A stretch of 64,000 nt of DNA from Allochromatium tepidum (GTDB lineage Bacteria; Pseudomonadota; Gammaproteobacteria; Chromatiales; Chromatiaceae), in NCBI RefSeq assembly GCF_018409545.1, contig NZ_AP024563.1, positions 2,254,001-2,318,000 of the forward strand, given 5' to 3'. Shown here piece after piece: positions 25,536-38,423 of the stretch. The first letter of the stretch is position 1, and each line of letters begins with the position of its first letter. The notes beneath the pieces are model-generated. The model ran no database searches. It was not told the origin of the DNA and saw only the letters and a list, made by a program, of their open reading frames with translations. Position numbers and translations under genes: made by a program.

Positions 25536-27644
25536 CTAGGATTGCGATCGAATTTTACTATCGATGGCGGACGGTGTCGACGATCCGGGCGCGACACAAT
25601 GACAACACACTCGGCGCGTGGAGCCAAGTCGGGTCTCGACCGGGTAGTGGTGGCGACAGACCTCGATCGCCTCGGGACAGCGCGGATGGAAGTGGCAGCC
25701 CGACGGCGGGTGACGTGGCGAGGGCATGTCGCCTTCGAGTCGGATGACCTGGCGGCGCTGTTCCGGATCGACCACGGGCACGGCCGAGAGCAGCGCGCGG
25801 GTGTAGGGATGACGCGGGTCGTCGAGGACGTCGGCGACCTGACCATGCTCGACCACCCGGCCCAGATACATCACGGCGACCTCGTGGGCCAGATAAGACA
25901 CGACCGAGAGATCATGGGTGATGAAGAGATAGGCCAGCCCGAGCCGCTCCTGGAGATCCTTGAGCAGATTGAGGATCTGGGCCTGGACCGAGACGTCGAG
26001 CGCGCTGGTCGGCTCGTCGCAGACGATGATGCGCGGTTCGAGCGCCAGGGCGCGGGCGATGCAGAGGCGCTGACGCTGCCCGCCCGAGAATTCGTGCGGA
26101 TAGCGGTTGGCCGATTCGGGATCCAGGCCGACCAGTTCGAGCAGTTCGGCGACCCGGCGCATCCGTTCCGCCCGCTTGGGGGCGAGGCGCAGTGCCTGGA
26201 GTCCCTCGCCGATGATGTCGCCGACCAGCATCCGTGGGTTCATGGAGGCGAAGGGATCCTGGAAGACGACCTGCAAGTCCTTGCGGAATGGGCGCAGACG
26301 TCGATGGCTCAGACCGATGAGTTCCTGACCGCGATAGCGTACCGAGCCGCCGGTCGGCGGCACGAGTTGCAGCAGACCCTTGCCGGCGGTGGTCTTGCCG
26401 CAGCCGGACTCGCCGACCAGGGCCAGCGTGCGTCCGGCATAGAGATCGAGCGAGATGCCGTCGACCGCGCGCACATGGCCGACGACGCGACGCAGTACGC
26501 CCTGGTGGATGGGGAAATGGACCTGGAGTCCGCGCATGGTCAGGAGCGGGACTTGGGCGGTCTCGGTCGGGGTGTCGCCGCCGGTCGGTTTCGGATCATT
26601 GGTCGCGGTCAGTCGTTCGGGTGTCGGTGCGGTCGCTCGATCGGAAACCGGATGATCCGAAGCTTCGGCCGTATCCGGCTCGGCGAGATGACAGCGTACC
26701 CCCCTCCCCTCACCGAGCGCCCGCCATTCCGGAACCTCCAGACGACAACGCTCGATGGCCGCCGGACAGCGTTCGACGAAGCGGCAGCCTTGGAACGGCG
26801 TATCCGGCGACGGCACGCGGCCTGGAATCACCGCCAGCCGTCCGCCGCGCTTGCCGGCATCGGGCAGACTCTCCAGCAGATGACGGCTGTAGGGATGCAG
26901 CGGCTGGGCGAAGAACTCAGCCATGGGCGCGGTCTCGACGATCTGACCGGCATACATCACAGCCAGTCGCTCGGCAGTCTCGGCAACCACGCCCAGGTCA
27001 TGGGTGATCAGCAGCACCGCCAACCCGTTCGCGGACTGCACGGCCTTCAGCAGCCGCAGTACCTGCGCCTGGATGGTGACATCGAGCGCCGTGGTCGGCT
27101 CGTCGGCGATCAGGAGTCGGGGATTGCCGGCCAGGGCCATGGCGATCATGACGCGCTGTTTCATCCCGCCCGAGAGCTGATGCGGATACTCGTTCAGTCG
27201 CTGATCGGGGTCGGGGATGCCGACGGCACGCAGGAGTTCGACCGCCCGCTCGGCCCCGAGCCGTTGGCGCGTGTCGCCCTGATGCAGCCGCACCGCCTCG
27301 CCGATCTGGGTGCCGACGGTCAGCACCGGATTGAGCGAGGTCTGCGGCTCCTGGAAGATCATGGCCATCCGGCCGCCGCGCACCTGACGCATCTCGGCTT
27401 CGGTCAGGGTCAGGAGTTCGGTTCCGGCGAGCTGCACCGAACCGGCCGTGATCCGTCCGGACGGCGGCAGCAGACGCATCAGCGACAGTGCCGTCATCGA
27501 TTTGCCGCAGCCGGACTCGCCGAGCAGGGCGAAGGTCTCGCCGCTACGGATGTCGAGCGTCAGCCCATCGACCACGCGCGCGGGCCGGGCCGGATCACCC
27601 AGCTCGGTCGTCAGTCCCGTGACTTGCAGGAGCGGTTCGGTCAT
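25536..27644 (-). CDS. Oligopeptide ABC transporter, fused double ATPase (YejF type)
   Basis: Two complete ABC ATPase domains lie in one chain of about 702 residues. Domain 1 has Walker [13 protein letters not shown], signature LSGGMKQR and Walker [13 protein letters not shown]. Domain 2 has [27 protein letters not shown] and [12 protein letters not shown]. Each ends with the oligopeptide-type C-terminal region ([19 protein letters not shown]). It energises the two permeases just upstream. A single fused ATPase at the end of a binding protein-permease-permease-ATPase set is the YejABEF layout. The ATG at 27644 lies just after the permease stop; a GTG at 27656 overlapping that stop is an alternative. 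Confidence 0.88.
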   Translation of the reverse strand: MTEPLLQVTGLTTELGDPARPARVVDGLTLDIRSGETFALLGESGCGKSMTALSLMRLLPPSGRITAGSVQLAGTELLTLTEAEMRQVRGGRMAMIFQEPQTSLNPVLTVGTQIGEAVRLHQGDTRQRLGAERAVELLRAVGIPDPDQRLNEYPHQLSGGMKQRVMIAMALAGNPRLLIADEPTTALDVTIQAQVLRLLKAVQSANGLAVLLITHDLGVVAETAERLAVMYAGQIVETAPMAEFFAQPLHPYSRHLLESLPDAGKRGGRLAVIPGRVPSPDTPFQGCRFVERCPAAIERCRLEVPEWRALGEGRGVRCHLAEPDTAEASDHPVSDRATAPTPERLTATNDPKPTGGDTPTETAQVPLLTMRGLQVHFPIHQGVLRRVVGHVRAVDGISLDLYAGRTLALVGESGCGKTTAGKGLLQLVPPTGGSVRYRGQELIGLSHRRLRPFRKDLQVVFQDPFASMNPRMLVGDIIGEGLQALRLAPKRAERMRRVAELLELVGLDPESANRYPHEFSGGQRQRLCIARALALEPRIIVCDEPTSALDVSVQAQILNLLKDLQERLGLAYLFITHDLSVVSYLAHEVAVMYLGRVVEHGQVADVLDDPRHPYTRALLSAVPVVDPEQRRQVIRLEGDMPSPRHPPSGCHFHPRCPEAIEVCRHHYPVETRLGSTRRVCCHCVAPGSSTPSAIDSKIRSQS

Positions 27645-27648
27645 GGAC

Positions 27649-29061
27649 TCAGACACCTCTCAACCTCGGATCGAAGGCATCCCGGACCACATCGGCGAAC
27701 AGATTCGCCGCCAGCACCAGGGTGAACATGAACAGGAACGCCGCCGCCAGCGACCACCAGACGATCGGATCGCGCGCCAGCTCCAGTCGCGCACTGTTGA
27801 TCATGTTGCCCCAGGAATTCATGGTCGGATCGACGCCGATGTTGACATAGGAGAGCACCGCCTCGGCCAGCACCAGTCCGCTGAAGTCGAGCACCAGGGT
27901 AATCAGCACGATGTGCATGACGTTGGGCAGGATGTGGCGGGCGATGATGGTGAAGTGGCCCACGCCCAGCGCCTGCGCGGCCTGGACGTAGTCGATCTCG
28001 CGCAGCTTGAGCGCCTCGCCGCGCAGCAGACGGCAGAGTCCGGTCCAACTGGTCACGCCCAAGATCAGGCACAGGAACAGTAGCCGCAGATCGGCGCGTT
28101 CGACCAGACTCGCGAACTCGTCGGCGTGGTTGCTCATGTAGACCTGGAGCATGAGGATGGTGGCCGCGATCAGGAGCACGCCCGGAATCGAGTTGAGCGT
28201 GGTGTAGAGATACTGGATCACATCGTCGACCCAGCCCCGGAAATAGCCGGCCATGATGCCGAACAGGATGGCGGCCGGGAGCATGATGAGTGTGGTCAGG
28301 GTGCCGATCAGCAGTCCGGTGCGGATGCTCTTCAACGCCTGATAGAGCACGTCCTCGCCGACCTTGTCGGTGCCGAGCACATGGTATTTGAGTGCCAGCT
28401 CGCCGATGACGAAGGTCAGAATCAGCACCGGCGCCAGGGTGCCGAGCGCGGTGCGCCAGGGGATCTGGGTCTGTCCCCGGAGGATGCGATCGCGAACGGT
28501 GTCGAACGGCTGTCCGTGATGACGGGCCAACCGCCGGATGAGACCGGCGGCGAGCAGCGCCCAGAGGATCAAGCCCTCGATCAGCCCGATCAGTGCGCGC
28601 CTGGCGATGTCCCAGGCGCGGTCGTGCTCGGGGTCGGCCAGATGCGCGCCGCCATGTTGCAGACGCGGATAGTCGCGGATCACCGTGCCGTCGGGCTGAT
28701 CGAGCGCCTCCTTGGCATGGAGATGGGTGGCGAAAGGCGCCGAATAGGTCTTCTCCTGCCGCTCGCGCAGTCCGCTCAGGGTGAGATCGAGCAGGCTCAG
28801 CACCTCGGGCGCATAACGCACCTCGCCCGACTCGTCCGCCCGGTCGAGCTTGAGCTTGAAGTGCAGGGTATCCAGCAGCCCGATCACGGCATAGGCCGAC
28901 AGCACCACCAGGGTCGCCACCCCGATGCGCGAGCGCACCACCCGACGCCAGGGTGCGCGCAGATGCTCATGACGCGCCGCCCAGACGGCAAACAGCGCCG
29001 TCACGGCCAGCAGCAGGAAGACCAGGGCATCGGTCCAGAGGACGACGGGGATCAACGGCAC
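27649..29061 (-). CDS. Oligopeptide ABC transporter permease (YejE/OppC type)
   Basis: A 470-residue permease. One membrane span near the N-terminus and another near residue 45 are followed by a periplasmic or linker region of about 120 residues. The BPD-type permease core (about 230-470) has the EAA-like loop around YVQAAQALGVGHFTII and the ending FADVVRDAFDPRLRG. The extra N-terminal region makes it longer than E. coli YejE (about 340). I chose the GTG at 29061 because GAGGAGG lies eight bases upstream; another GTG at 29091 overlaps the previous gene. Confidence 0.83.
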   Translation of the reverse strand: MPLIPVVLWTDALVFLLLAVTALFAVWAARHEHLRAPWRRVVRSRIGVATLVVLSAYAVIGLLDTLHFKLKLDRADESGEVRYAPEVLSLLDLTLSGLRERQEKTYSAPFATHLHAKEALDQPDGTVIRDYPRLQHGGAHLADPEHDRAWDIARRALIGLIEGLILWALLAAGLIRRLARHHGQPFDTVRDRILRGQTQIPWRTALGTLAPVLILTFVIGELALKYHVLGTDKVGEDVLYQALKSIRTGLLIGTLTTLIMLPAAILFGIMAGYFRGWVDDVIQYLYTTLNSIPGVLLIAATILMLQVYMSNHADEFASLVERADLRLLFLCLILGVTSWTGLCRLLRGEALKLREIDYVQAAQALGVGHFTIIARHILPNVMHIVLITLVLDFSGLVLAEAVLSYVNIGVDPTMNSWGNMINSARLELARDPIVWWSLAAAFLFMFTLVLAANLFADVVRDAFDPRLRGV

Positions 29062-29074
29062 GACGCGGGCCTCC

Positions 29075-30052
29075 TCATTGCAATCTGACACGCGGGTCGA
29101 CCAGTGTATAAGAGATGTCGGTCAGGATCAGGCCGAGGATATAGAGAACGGCGCCGAGGAAGACCATGGCGCGCACGATGGCGAAGTCCTGATTGCTGAT
29201 GGCATCGATGGTATAGCTGCCGAGTCCCGGAATGCCGAAGAAGGACTCGGTGATCAGACTGCCCATGAACAGCAGCGGCAGCACCACCACCACGCCGGTC
29301 AGGATCGGGATCAGCGCATTGCGCAGCACATGCCGGAACAGCACCACCCGTTCGCTCAGGCCCTTGGCGCGCGCGGTGCGCACATAGTCGCGTCCGATCT
29401 CCTCCAGAAACAGCGTGCGATACCAGCGCGTCCCCGAACCGATCCCGGCGACGACCCCGACGATCACCGGCAGGATCAGGAACTTCCAGGCGTTCAGCCC
29501 CTGGTCGTAGCCCGAGATCGGCACCAGATGCCAGAGCTTGCCGATCAGGAACTGCCCGCCGATGATGTAGAACAGCCCCGAGATCGACATCATGGCCACC
29601 AGCAGCACCACGCTTCCGAGATCGACATAGGTGGCGCGGAAGAAGACGATGAACAGCGCATAGCTGATGTTGAACGCCAGCCCGATCAGCAGCACCGGCA
29701 CCGCGATCGCCAGACTCGGCCACATGCGCTGCGAGATGTCGTAGCCGATGTCGCGCCCGTCGTCCGACGAACCGAACTGGAACACGAACAGCTTGACCGA
29801 CTTCTGGAACAGGATGGTCTCGGTCAGGCTCGCCAGACCCTCTGCTTCAGCGTTGTAGAGCAAGGGACGGTCATAGCCGCGCTCGGCCTTCCAGCTCCGG
29901 ATCGCCTCCTCGGTCACGCGCTTCTGACCCAGATGCATCCGCGCCATGTCGTCCGGCGAGTTGACGACGAAGAACAGCATGAAGGTCAGCAGATTGACCC
30001 CGATCAGGATCGGGATGGCATACAGCAGCCGACGCACGATATAGGCGGTCAC
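29075..30052 (-). CDS. Oligopeptide ABC transporter permease (YejB/OppB type)
   Basis: A 325-residue membrane permease that starts VTAYIVRRLLYAIPILIGV, the classic OppB-type opening. It has six hydrophobic segments, the EAA loop YVRTARAKGLSERVVLF, and the ending ILTDISYTLVDPRVRLQ. The GTG start at 30052 overlaps the stop of the binding-protein gene (GTGA), so translation is coupled. It forms the membrane channel with the following permease. Confidence 0.88.
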   Translation of the reverse strand: MTAYIVRRLLYAIPILIGVNLLTFMLFFVVNSPDDMARMHLGQKRVTEEAIRSWKAERGYDRPLLYNAEAEGLASLTETILFQKSVKLFVFQFGSSDDGRDIGYDISQRMWPSLAIAVPVLLIGLAFNISYALFIVFFRATYVDLGSVVLLVAMMSISGLFYIIGGQFLIGKLWHLVPISGYDQGLNAWKFLILPVIVGVVAGIGSGTRWYRTLFLEEIGRDYVRTARAKGLSERVVLFRHVLRNALIPILTGVVVVLPLLFMGSLITESFFGIPGLGSYTIDAISNQDFAIVRAMVFLGAVLYILGLILTDISYTLVDPRVRLQ

Positions 30053-32223
30053 AGGGCCGTACTCCTCTCGCGTCGACGCACCATCCACCAGGCCGGCAGC
30101 ACCAGCAGCACCAGCACCCCGCCGGCGGCCCACAGCGGCCAGAGGATGGGCGGATTCCAGTCGCGCCGCGCGGCCTGACGCTGTTCGGGATCGAGACGCC
30201 GGTACTTGAGTGTGTTGTTGGCCATCTGGTTGGGATGCGCGTTGAGCAGCCAGCGATGATGCAGGCTGAACGACTTGGGATGGAAGCCCCAGAGCCAGGG
30301 CGCGTCACGCCGGGCGATCTCGACCAACTGGTCGATGAGCGCCTGACGTTCGGGTCCGTCCTCCATGTATTTCATGGCGTCGAACAGCCGGTCGAACTCG
30401 GGATTGGCATAGTTCGAGGCATTCTCACCCTGATGCTCGACCTTGCCGTTGGGGCCATAGAGCAGGAACAGGAAGTTCTCGGGATCGGGATAGTCGGCGT
30501 TCCAGCCCCACATGAACACCTGCCCGGTGCCGTTGCGGATCTTTTCCTGGAAGCGGTTGTAGTCGGTCGAGCGGATGACCAGCTCGATGCCGAGCTTGGC
30601 GAACTGCTTACGCATCCAGTTCAGCCGCGCACGATCGTCGGGGCCGGTGGCGACGGCCTCGTAGTTGAGGCTGAGCGCGCGGCCGGTCTCGCGATCGACG
30701 CCGTTCGGATAGCCGGCCTGTTCCATCAGCACCCGCGCCTCGTTCAGACCGCGCCGCTCGGGTCGTCCATTGCACCATTCGTAGACGAAGGGATTGATGC
30801 CGGCCTCGCCCTCGCGATGACCGAAGATACCGGGCGGCAGCGGACTCTGGGCCACCAGACCGCGCCCGTTGGTGAAGATCGCGATGAACTCCTCGAAGTC
30901 GACCGCGATCGAGATCGCCCGGCGCAACAGACGCGCGCGCTCGGAGTCGCCGCCGATCACCGGGTCGAGCATGTTGAAGCCCATGTAGAAGATGGACGGC
31001 TCGACCGAGGTCAGCAACGAGATGCCGCGCTCGCGCATGACGTCGGTCAGCATCGGCTCGCCTGAAGCGTCGATCCGGATCGCCTGATCGAAGGCATCCG
31101 ACGAGATCCCGGAGGCGTCATAGTAGCCCTGGAGGAATTTGGTCCAGCGCGGGATGTCCTCTTTCTCCAGACTGTAGATGGCGCGGTCGATGAAGGGGAT
31201 CGGCCGGCCGGCGTCGTTCAGGATGCCCGAATCCCGATCCTCGGGCATCCCCTCGCTCGGATAGGTCTCGCCGTGGAAGTTGGGATTGCGCTCCAGCACC
31301 ATGCGCCGGTTGGGGTCGTTCTCGCTCAGCATGTAAGGGCCGGTGCCGACCGGATACCAGTCGAGCGTGATGTTGCGCTCGGCCAGTCCCGGCTGGGCGT
31401 AGAAGACATCGGCCTCCCAGGGCATGGGCGCGAAGAAGGGCATGGCGAGCCAGTACTGGAACTGCGGATACTTGCCTTCGAGACGGATGCGCAGCGTCCG
31501 GCTGTCCAGCACCTCGACGCCACTGAGAGTCGCCTGACGCAGAGCCGCGACCCGCGCCGGCGCGTCGGCCGACTCCAGACCCGCGAGCCGGTCGGCCAGT
31601 TCGCCGAAACCCCGGATATGCTCACGCATCAGTCCGGCGATCGGCGAATGCGACCAGGGCGCGGCCAGACGCTTGATCTGATGGGCGAAGTCATCCGCAG
31701 TCAGCTCGCGCGTACCGGTCTCTTTGAAGTCGGCCAGCCGGTTGACGCCCCTGAGATCCCTCGGACTCAGGCTGTGATAGCGATAACTGCCATCATCAGC
31801 CCGCGCAAAGGCCGGATGCGGCTGGAATTGGATACCGGGCTGGATACGGATCAGATAGTCGCTGTGGTCGATGGCCGCGACCGGCGCGTCCTCCGGCAGC
31901 AGGTTGCCGGCGGCGTCGAAATAGCGCGGCTCGGGTACCTCGGCCGCCGACAGCGGCACCAAACGATAGGGCCGGAGCAGAAAGTGATATTGCAGCGGCG
32001 GCTCGTAGATCTGCGCCAGGAAGGCGTACTCGTCCGAGCTGTAGGAGCGCGCCGGGTCCAGATGCTTGGGACGCTCGGCAAAGGAGCTGTAATAGACGTT
32101 CGCCTCGGCGTCCGCCGCCGGATAGGGATCGTTCCAGGCCGACTCGCCACAACCGGACAGCGCCAGGGCCAGGAACCCCAGCACACCAATCCATCCTCGT
32201 TCGACCCAGTCGCGCACGTCCAC
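30049..32223 (-). CDS. Oligopeptide ABC transporter substrate-binding lipoprotein (YejA type)
   Basis: A family 5 solute-binding protein of 724 residues. A short signal sequence ends in the lipobox LALSGCGES, so the mature protein should be a lipoprotein. The body has SFAERPKHLDPARSYSSDEY and later VGTGPYMLSENDPNRRMVLER and WGWNADYPDPENFLFLLYG, typical of peptide-binding proteins. A hydrophobic segment and a basic tail lie at the very C-terminus (GGVLVLLVLPAWWMVRRRERS), an unusual second anchor. It is first in the four-gene importer operon. The start is GTG (32223 or 32217). Confidence 0.83.
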   Translation of the reverse strand: MDVRDWVERGWIGVLGFLALALSGCGESAWNDPYPAADAEANVYYSSFAERPKHLDPARSYSSDEYAFLAQIYEPPLQYHFLLRPYRLVPLSAAEVPEPRYFDAAGNLLPEDAPVAAIDHSDYLIRIQPGIQFQPHPAFARADDGSYRYHSLSPRDLRGVNRLADFKETGTRELTADDFAHQIKRLAAPWSHSPIAGLMREHIRGFGELADRLAGLESADAPARVAALRQATLSGVEVLDSRTLRIRLEGKYPQFQYWLAMPFFAPMPWEADVFYAQPGLAERNITLDWYPVGTGPYMLSENDPNRRMVLERNPNFHGETYPSEGMPEDRDSGILNDAGRPIPFIDRAIYSLEKEDIPRWTKFLQGYYDASGISSDAFDQAIRIDASGEPMLTDVMRERGISLLTSVEPSIFYMGFNMLDPVIGGDSERARLLRRAISIAVDFEEFIAIFTNGRGLVAQSPLPPGIFGHREGEAGINPFVYEWCNGRPERRGLNEARVLMEQAGYPNGVDRETGRALSLNYEAVATGPDDRARLNWMRKQFAKLGIELVIRSTDYNRFQEKIRNGTGQVFMWGWNADYPDPENFLFLLYGPNGKVEHQGENASNYANPEFDRLFDAMKYMEDGPERQALIDQLVEIARRDAPWLWGFHPKSFSLHHRWLLNAHPNQMANNTLKYRRLDPEQRQAARRDWNPPILWPLWAAGGVLVLLVLPAWWMVRRRERSTAL

Positions 32224-32338
32224 CCTACCCTTTCACCGGATGACAAGATTCGGTACTGTTGCAATCACGGCCCCGAGTGTCAACGGGCACGACGATTTTT
32301 CAACCGTCCACTGAAGCTACGACAGAGACAAAACACCC

Positions 32339-33115
32339 ATGGGTTTCCTAGAAGGCAAGAAGATTCTGATCACCGGCGTGGCGAGCAACCGCTCGATCGC
32401 CTGGGGCTGCGCAGAGGCGATGCATCGTCAGGGCGCCGAGATCGCCCTCACCTATCAGAATGACAAGCTCAAGTCGCGCGTCGAGGAGATGGCGCACAAG
32501 TGCGGATCGGATATCGCGCTGCCGCTCGACGTGGCCCAGGATGCCGACATCGAAGCCCTGTTCAAGGCGCTCGGCGAGCGTTGGGACGGGCTGGACGGCA
32601 TCGTGCACTCGATCGCCTTCGCCCCGCGCGAGCAGTTGGAAGGTGACTATGTCGACGCCGTCACCCGCGAGGGTTTCAACACCGCGCACGAGATCAGCTC
32701 CTACAGCTTCGCGGCACTCGCCAAGGCCGGACGCGGCATGATGGAAGGCCGCAACGGCGCGCTCGTCACCATGACCTATCTGGGTGCGGTACGCGCGGTG
32801 CCGAACTACAACGTCATGGGCGTGGCCAAGGCGAGTCTGGAGGCCAACGTCCGCTATCTGGCCGCCTCGCTCGGCCCGCACGGCACGCGCGTGAACGCCG
32901 TCTCGGCCGGCCCGATCCGCACTCTGGCCGCCGCCGGCATCTCGGACTTCCGCGACATGCTCAAGAAGGTCGAGGAACGCACCCCGCTGCGGCGCAACGT
33001 CACCATCGAGGAAGTCGGCAATGCGGCGGCCTTCCTGTGCTCGGATCTGGCCTCGGGCATCACCGGCGACATCCTCTATGTCGACACCGGTTACAACATC
33101 CTCGGCCTGGGCTGA
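32339..33115 (+). CDS. fabI: Enoyl-ACP reductase (NADH)
   Basis: FabI carries out the last reduction in each fatty-acid elongation cycle. It is a short-chain dehydrogenase variant with the start [19 protein letters not shown], the [14 protein letters not shown] segment, and the active-site Tyr-Lys pattern [19 protein letters not shown]. The 258-residue length is standard. It is divergent from the importer operon and converges on ppiD, with a hairpin between them. Confidence 0.95.
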   Translation: MGFLEGKKILITGVASNRSIAWGCAEAMHRQGAEIALTYQNDKLKSRVEEMAHKCGSDIALPLDVAQDADIEALFKALGERWDGLDGIVHSIAFAPREQLEGDYVDAVTREGFNTAHEISSYSFAALAKAGRGMMEGRNGALVTMTYLGAVRAVPNYNVMGVAKASLEANVRYLAASLGPHGTRVNAVSAGPIRTLAAAGISDFRDMLKKVEERTPLRRNVTIEEVGNAAAFLCSDLASGITGDILYVDTGYNILGLG

Positions 33116-33132
33116 ATCGCGCTGAGGGTTCG

Positions 33133-33162
33133 CCGGCTCCCGCGCTCAGGCGTGGGAGCCGG
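33133..33162. terminator. Bidirectional hairpin between fabI and ppiD
   Basis: CCGGCTCCCGCG (33133-33144) and CGTGGGAGCCGG (33151-33162) form a 12-base stem with one G-U pair and a 6-base loop between convergent genes. There is no T-run, so termination is likely but not certain. The GTGGGAG core also resembles half of a REP unit. Confidence 0.5.
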
Positions 33163-33188
33163 ACCGTGACGCCCCAGCGTCCTCCCGC

Positions 33189-35135
33189 TTACAACGCCTC
33201 TTCGCCGGCTCGCGACGACGCCTTGCGCTCGATCTTGGCGCGCGACTTCATGTCGTCGAGCATGTTGATGTAGGCCTGACGCCCCATGATCTGGCTGATG
33301 ATGAAGGACTCGGCCGAGAAACCATCCGCACTGCCTTCCGCCTCCGCTTCGACCCGACCGTCCTCGACCTTGGTCAAACGCACCACGACCGCATCGCCAT
33401 CATCCAGGATTGCGGTTCCGACACTGACGGCCCCATCGGTCGGCACCGGCAGCTTGAAGGCCGCATCCAGCACGCCCGCCGGCACCTCGGTGCTCTGACG
33501 GTTGACCAGACCCGGCGACTCGGGCTTCAGCGCCTCACCAGCCGCCGACCAGTCGGAACCGTCACGCAGCTTCTCTGCCAGCGCTTCGGCCGCCGACTTG
33601 GCCGCCGAGCGTGCCTGTTCGTCACGGATAGCGGTGACGATCTCCTCGCGCACCTCGTCCAGCGGCTTGACGGACGCTTCGCGATGCCCGGTCACACGCA
33701 ACACCACGGCCTGGAGCCGATCGCGCTCGGGCTCGATCATGTCGCTGTTATGTCCGCCGACCAGGACGTCCTCGCTGAAGGCGGCTGCCAGCACCTTGGG
33801 GTGTGACAGCACGCCCTCGCCGCTACCGCCACCCTCACGGCCGATCCAGTCACTATGCCGGATGGTCAGGCCCAGCTCCTCGGCAGCCGGGTCGAGACTG
33901 TCGCGCGACTCATAGCAGATATTGGCCAGACGCTCGGCAAGATCGTAGAAGAGTCCCTCGGCGCGCTGCTTGGCCAACTCGGTACGCAACTGCTCACGCA
34001 CCTCCTCGAACGGCTTGGCCTCGGACGGCAGGATCTTGACTACCTCGATCAGGTGATAACCGAAGGGGGTGCGGACCGGCTCGCTCAACTCGCCGGCTTT
34101 GAGCGCAAAGGTGGCCTGATCGAATGCCGGAACCATGATGCCGGACTCGATGATCCCGAGCGATCCGCCCTTGGCGGCACTGCCCGGATCCTGCGACAGC
34201 GTCTTGGCCAGCTCCTCGAACGACTCACCCGCCTGAATTCGGGCGCGGATCGCCTGGATCTCATCAAGCACCGCCTGCGCTTTGGCCTCGTCGGCATCCG
34301 CATCGACCTTGAGCAACAGGTGGCGCACCTCACGCCGCTCGGGCTGGGCGAAACGCGCTTGATCGGACTCATAGAGCCGGTGCAGATCCTCTTCGCTCAC
34401 CTCGACCTTGGACGACAGGCTATCGGTGTCGAGCACCAGATAGTCGAGCTTGACCTGCTCGGGACTCTGGAAGCGCGCACGATTGGAATCGTAATAGGCC
34501 GTAATGCGCGCCTCGTCGATCGGCTCCTCGGTGCGATACTCGGCCAGCGGCAGACGCAGATAGCTGATCTCGCGCTTCTGGCCCATGAGGCGCTTGTAGG
34601 CGTCCAGCTCCGCGCGCGTGGCCAGCTCGCTGCTGGAGACGGCGCGGATCAACTGGGTCGCACTCATCTTCTGACGCAACTGCGCCTCGTACATCGCCGG
34701 GGTCAGACCCTGGAAGCGCAGCAGACGCTCGTAGGTTTCCTTGTCGAAACGACCATCTTTGATGAAAGCCGGATCGGAGAGGATCTGCATCTGGACCTCT
34801 TGATCCGAGACGCGCAGCCCGAGACGCTTGACGACGTCCATGAGCAGGGCTTCCTGGATCAAGGTTTCGAGCACCTCAGCCCGCAGCCTTTGGTCATCGT
34901 AAGCCGCCGGATCATAGGCGGCGCCCAGGCGTTCGCGCAGCTCGAAGCGCGTCTCCTGGACCCGTCGGTCCAGATCGCGCGCCGGGATCTCGACCCCATT
35001 GACGGTCGCGGCGATCGGCTCGCCGCCCACGCCCAGATAGGACTGAATCCCCCACAGGGCGAATGGAATACTGATCAGGATGACGATGGCCCAGGCGATC
35101 CAACCTTGGGCGCGTTCACGGATGGTCTGAAGCAT
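33189..35135 (-). CDS. ppiD: Periplasmic folding chaperone PpiD (parvulin type)
   Basis: PpiD is an inner-membrane-anchored chaperone at the Sec translocon exit. The 648-residue protein has one N-terminal membrane span (WIAWAIVILISIPFALWGI), a SurA-like helical region (about 25-230), and a parvulin domain near 255-365 (EVRHLLLKVDADADE to RTPFGYHLIEVV). The C-terminal part is helical. The ATG at 35135 precedes the span directly. An intrinsic terminator lies only 27 bases upstream of the start. Confidence 0.92.
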   Translation of the reverse strand: MLQTIRERAQGWIAWAIVILISIPFALWGIQSYLGVGGEPIAATVNGVEIPARDLDRRVQETRFELRERLGAAYDPAAYDDQRLRAEVLETLIQEALLMDVVKRLGLRVSDQEVQMQILSDPAFIKDGRFDKETYERLLRFQGLTPAMYEAQLRQKMSATQLIRAVSSSELATRAELDAYKRLMGQKREISYLRLPLAEYRTEEPIDEARITAYYDSNRARFQSPEQVKLDYLVLDTDSLSSKVEVSEEDLHRLYESDQARFAQPERREVRHLLLKVDADADEAKAQAVLDEIQAIRARIQAGESFEELAKTLSQDPGSAAKGGSLGIIESGIMVPAFDQATFALKAGELSEPVRTPFGYHLIEVVKILPSEAKPFEEVREQLRTELAKQRAEGLFYDLAERLANICYESRDSLDPAAEELGLTIRHSDWIGREGGGSGEGVLSHPKVLAAAFSEDVLVGGHNSDMIEPERDRLQAVVLRVTGHREASVKPLDEVREEIVTAIRDEQARSAAKSAAEALAEKLRDGSDWSAAGEALKPESPGLVNRQSTEVPAGVLDAAFKLPVPTDGAVSVGTAILDDGDAVVVRLTKVEDGRVEAEAEGSADGFSAESFIISQIMGRQAYINMLDDMKSRAKIERKASSRAGEEAL

Positions 35136-35160
35136 GGTGATTCGCGAAGATCCAGTGTCC

Positions 35161-35204
35161 GAAAACAAAAAAAACGGGGTATCCACTTGTGATGGATACC
35201 CCGT
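35161..35204 (-). terminator. Rho-independent terminator of the tRNA transcript
   Basis: On the minus strand ACGGGGTATCCA (35204-35193) pairs with TGGATACCCCGT (35185-35174) across a 7-base loop, followed by a run of eight T and more T-rich sequence. It follows tRNA-Asp by about ten bases. Confidence 0.92.
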
Positions 35205-35214
35205 TTACCGAAGT

Positions 35215-35291
35215 TGGCGGAGCGGACGGGGCTCGAACCCGCGACCCCCGGCGTGACAGGCCGGTATTCTAACCAACTGAACTACCGCTCC
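35215..35291 (-). tRNA. tRNA-Asp (GTC)
   Basis: The 77-base minus-strand sequence begins GGAGCGGTAGTTCAG and ends with CCGCTCCGCCA, giving a perfect acceptor stem. The anticodon loop CTGTCAC carries GTC for aspartate. The T arm has GGTTCGAACCC. CCA is encoded. It lies six bases after tRNA-Val and shares its terminator. Confidence 0.97.
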
Positions 35292-35297
35292 GAATTC

Positions 35298-35373
35298 TGG
35301 TGGGTGCTGCAGGGATCGAACCTGCGACCCTCGCCTTGTAAGGGCGATGCTCTCCCAGCTGAGCTAAGCACCC
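35298..35373 (-). tRNA. tRNA-Val (TAC)
   Basis: The 76-base minus-strand sequence begins GGGTGCTTAGCTCAG and ends GCACCCACCA. The anticodon arm CCCTTACAAGG carries TAC for valine. The T arm has GGTTCGATCCC, and CCA is encoded. It lies 15 bases after the HU gene stop, so it may be transcribed with it. Confidence 0.97.
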
Positions 35374-35388
35374 TTGTGAAGCGAATAA

Positions 35389-35661
35389 CTATTGTACCGC
35401 GTCTTTGAGTGCTTTACCAGCCTTGAATGAAGGCGTTTTCGATGCCTTGATTTCGATGGTAGCGCCCGTCTGGGGGTTGCGACCGGTACGGGCCGCGCGC
35501 TCTTTCAAAGAAAAGGTACCGAACCCGATCAATGATACAGTATCTCCTTCCTTCAGTGCAACAGCAATCGAATCGGTGAAGGCATCCAGGGCGCGACCGG
35601 CCGCAGCCTTGGAGATATCGGCGGCCTCGGCCATTTTTTCGATGAGTTCCGATTTATTCAT
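35389..35661 (-). CDS. hupB: DNA-binding protein HU
   Basis: HU bends and compacts DNA. The 90-residue protein starts [20 protein letters not shown] and has the HU signature [21 protein letters not shown], ending [10 protein letters not shown]. The position between lon and the tRNAs is the usual place for the HU-beta gene in gammaproteobacteria. Confidence 0.95.
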   Translation of the reverse strand: MNKSELIEKMAEAADISKAAAGRALDAFTDSIAVALKEGDTVSLIGFGTFSLKERAARTGRNPQTGATIEIKASKTPSFKAGKALKDAVQ

Positions 35662-35849
35662 AGAATTCCCCTGTGAATCCCCAGTTTTATGCCTGAATGG
35701 TCAGCGTCGAGCTGCGCCCGGTCGCCGGATACGGTCTGGCCCTTCTCGATGGTCTGGAAAGGCCCGCGCGCCCCGCCGTGGGGCGCCTCGATCGTCCAAG
35801 CATCCTAATGCGCAGAGGGCGCGCGAAGCAACCATCAATTGCGCCCGAC

Positions 35850-38309
<2,460 letters not shown>

Positions 38310-38423
38310 GGAAACCTGTTCTCGTTAGAAGCGACGTTCCACCGGATGGGGGTTCGTGAGCCGTACCGGGGCAACGGTCACGGATCGAAGCACGGGACGT
38401 CGGGGTGGTGAGTATGCCGACAG

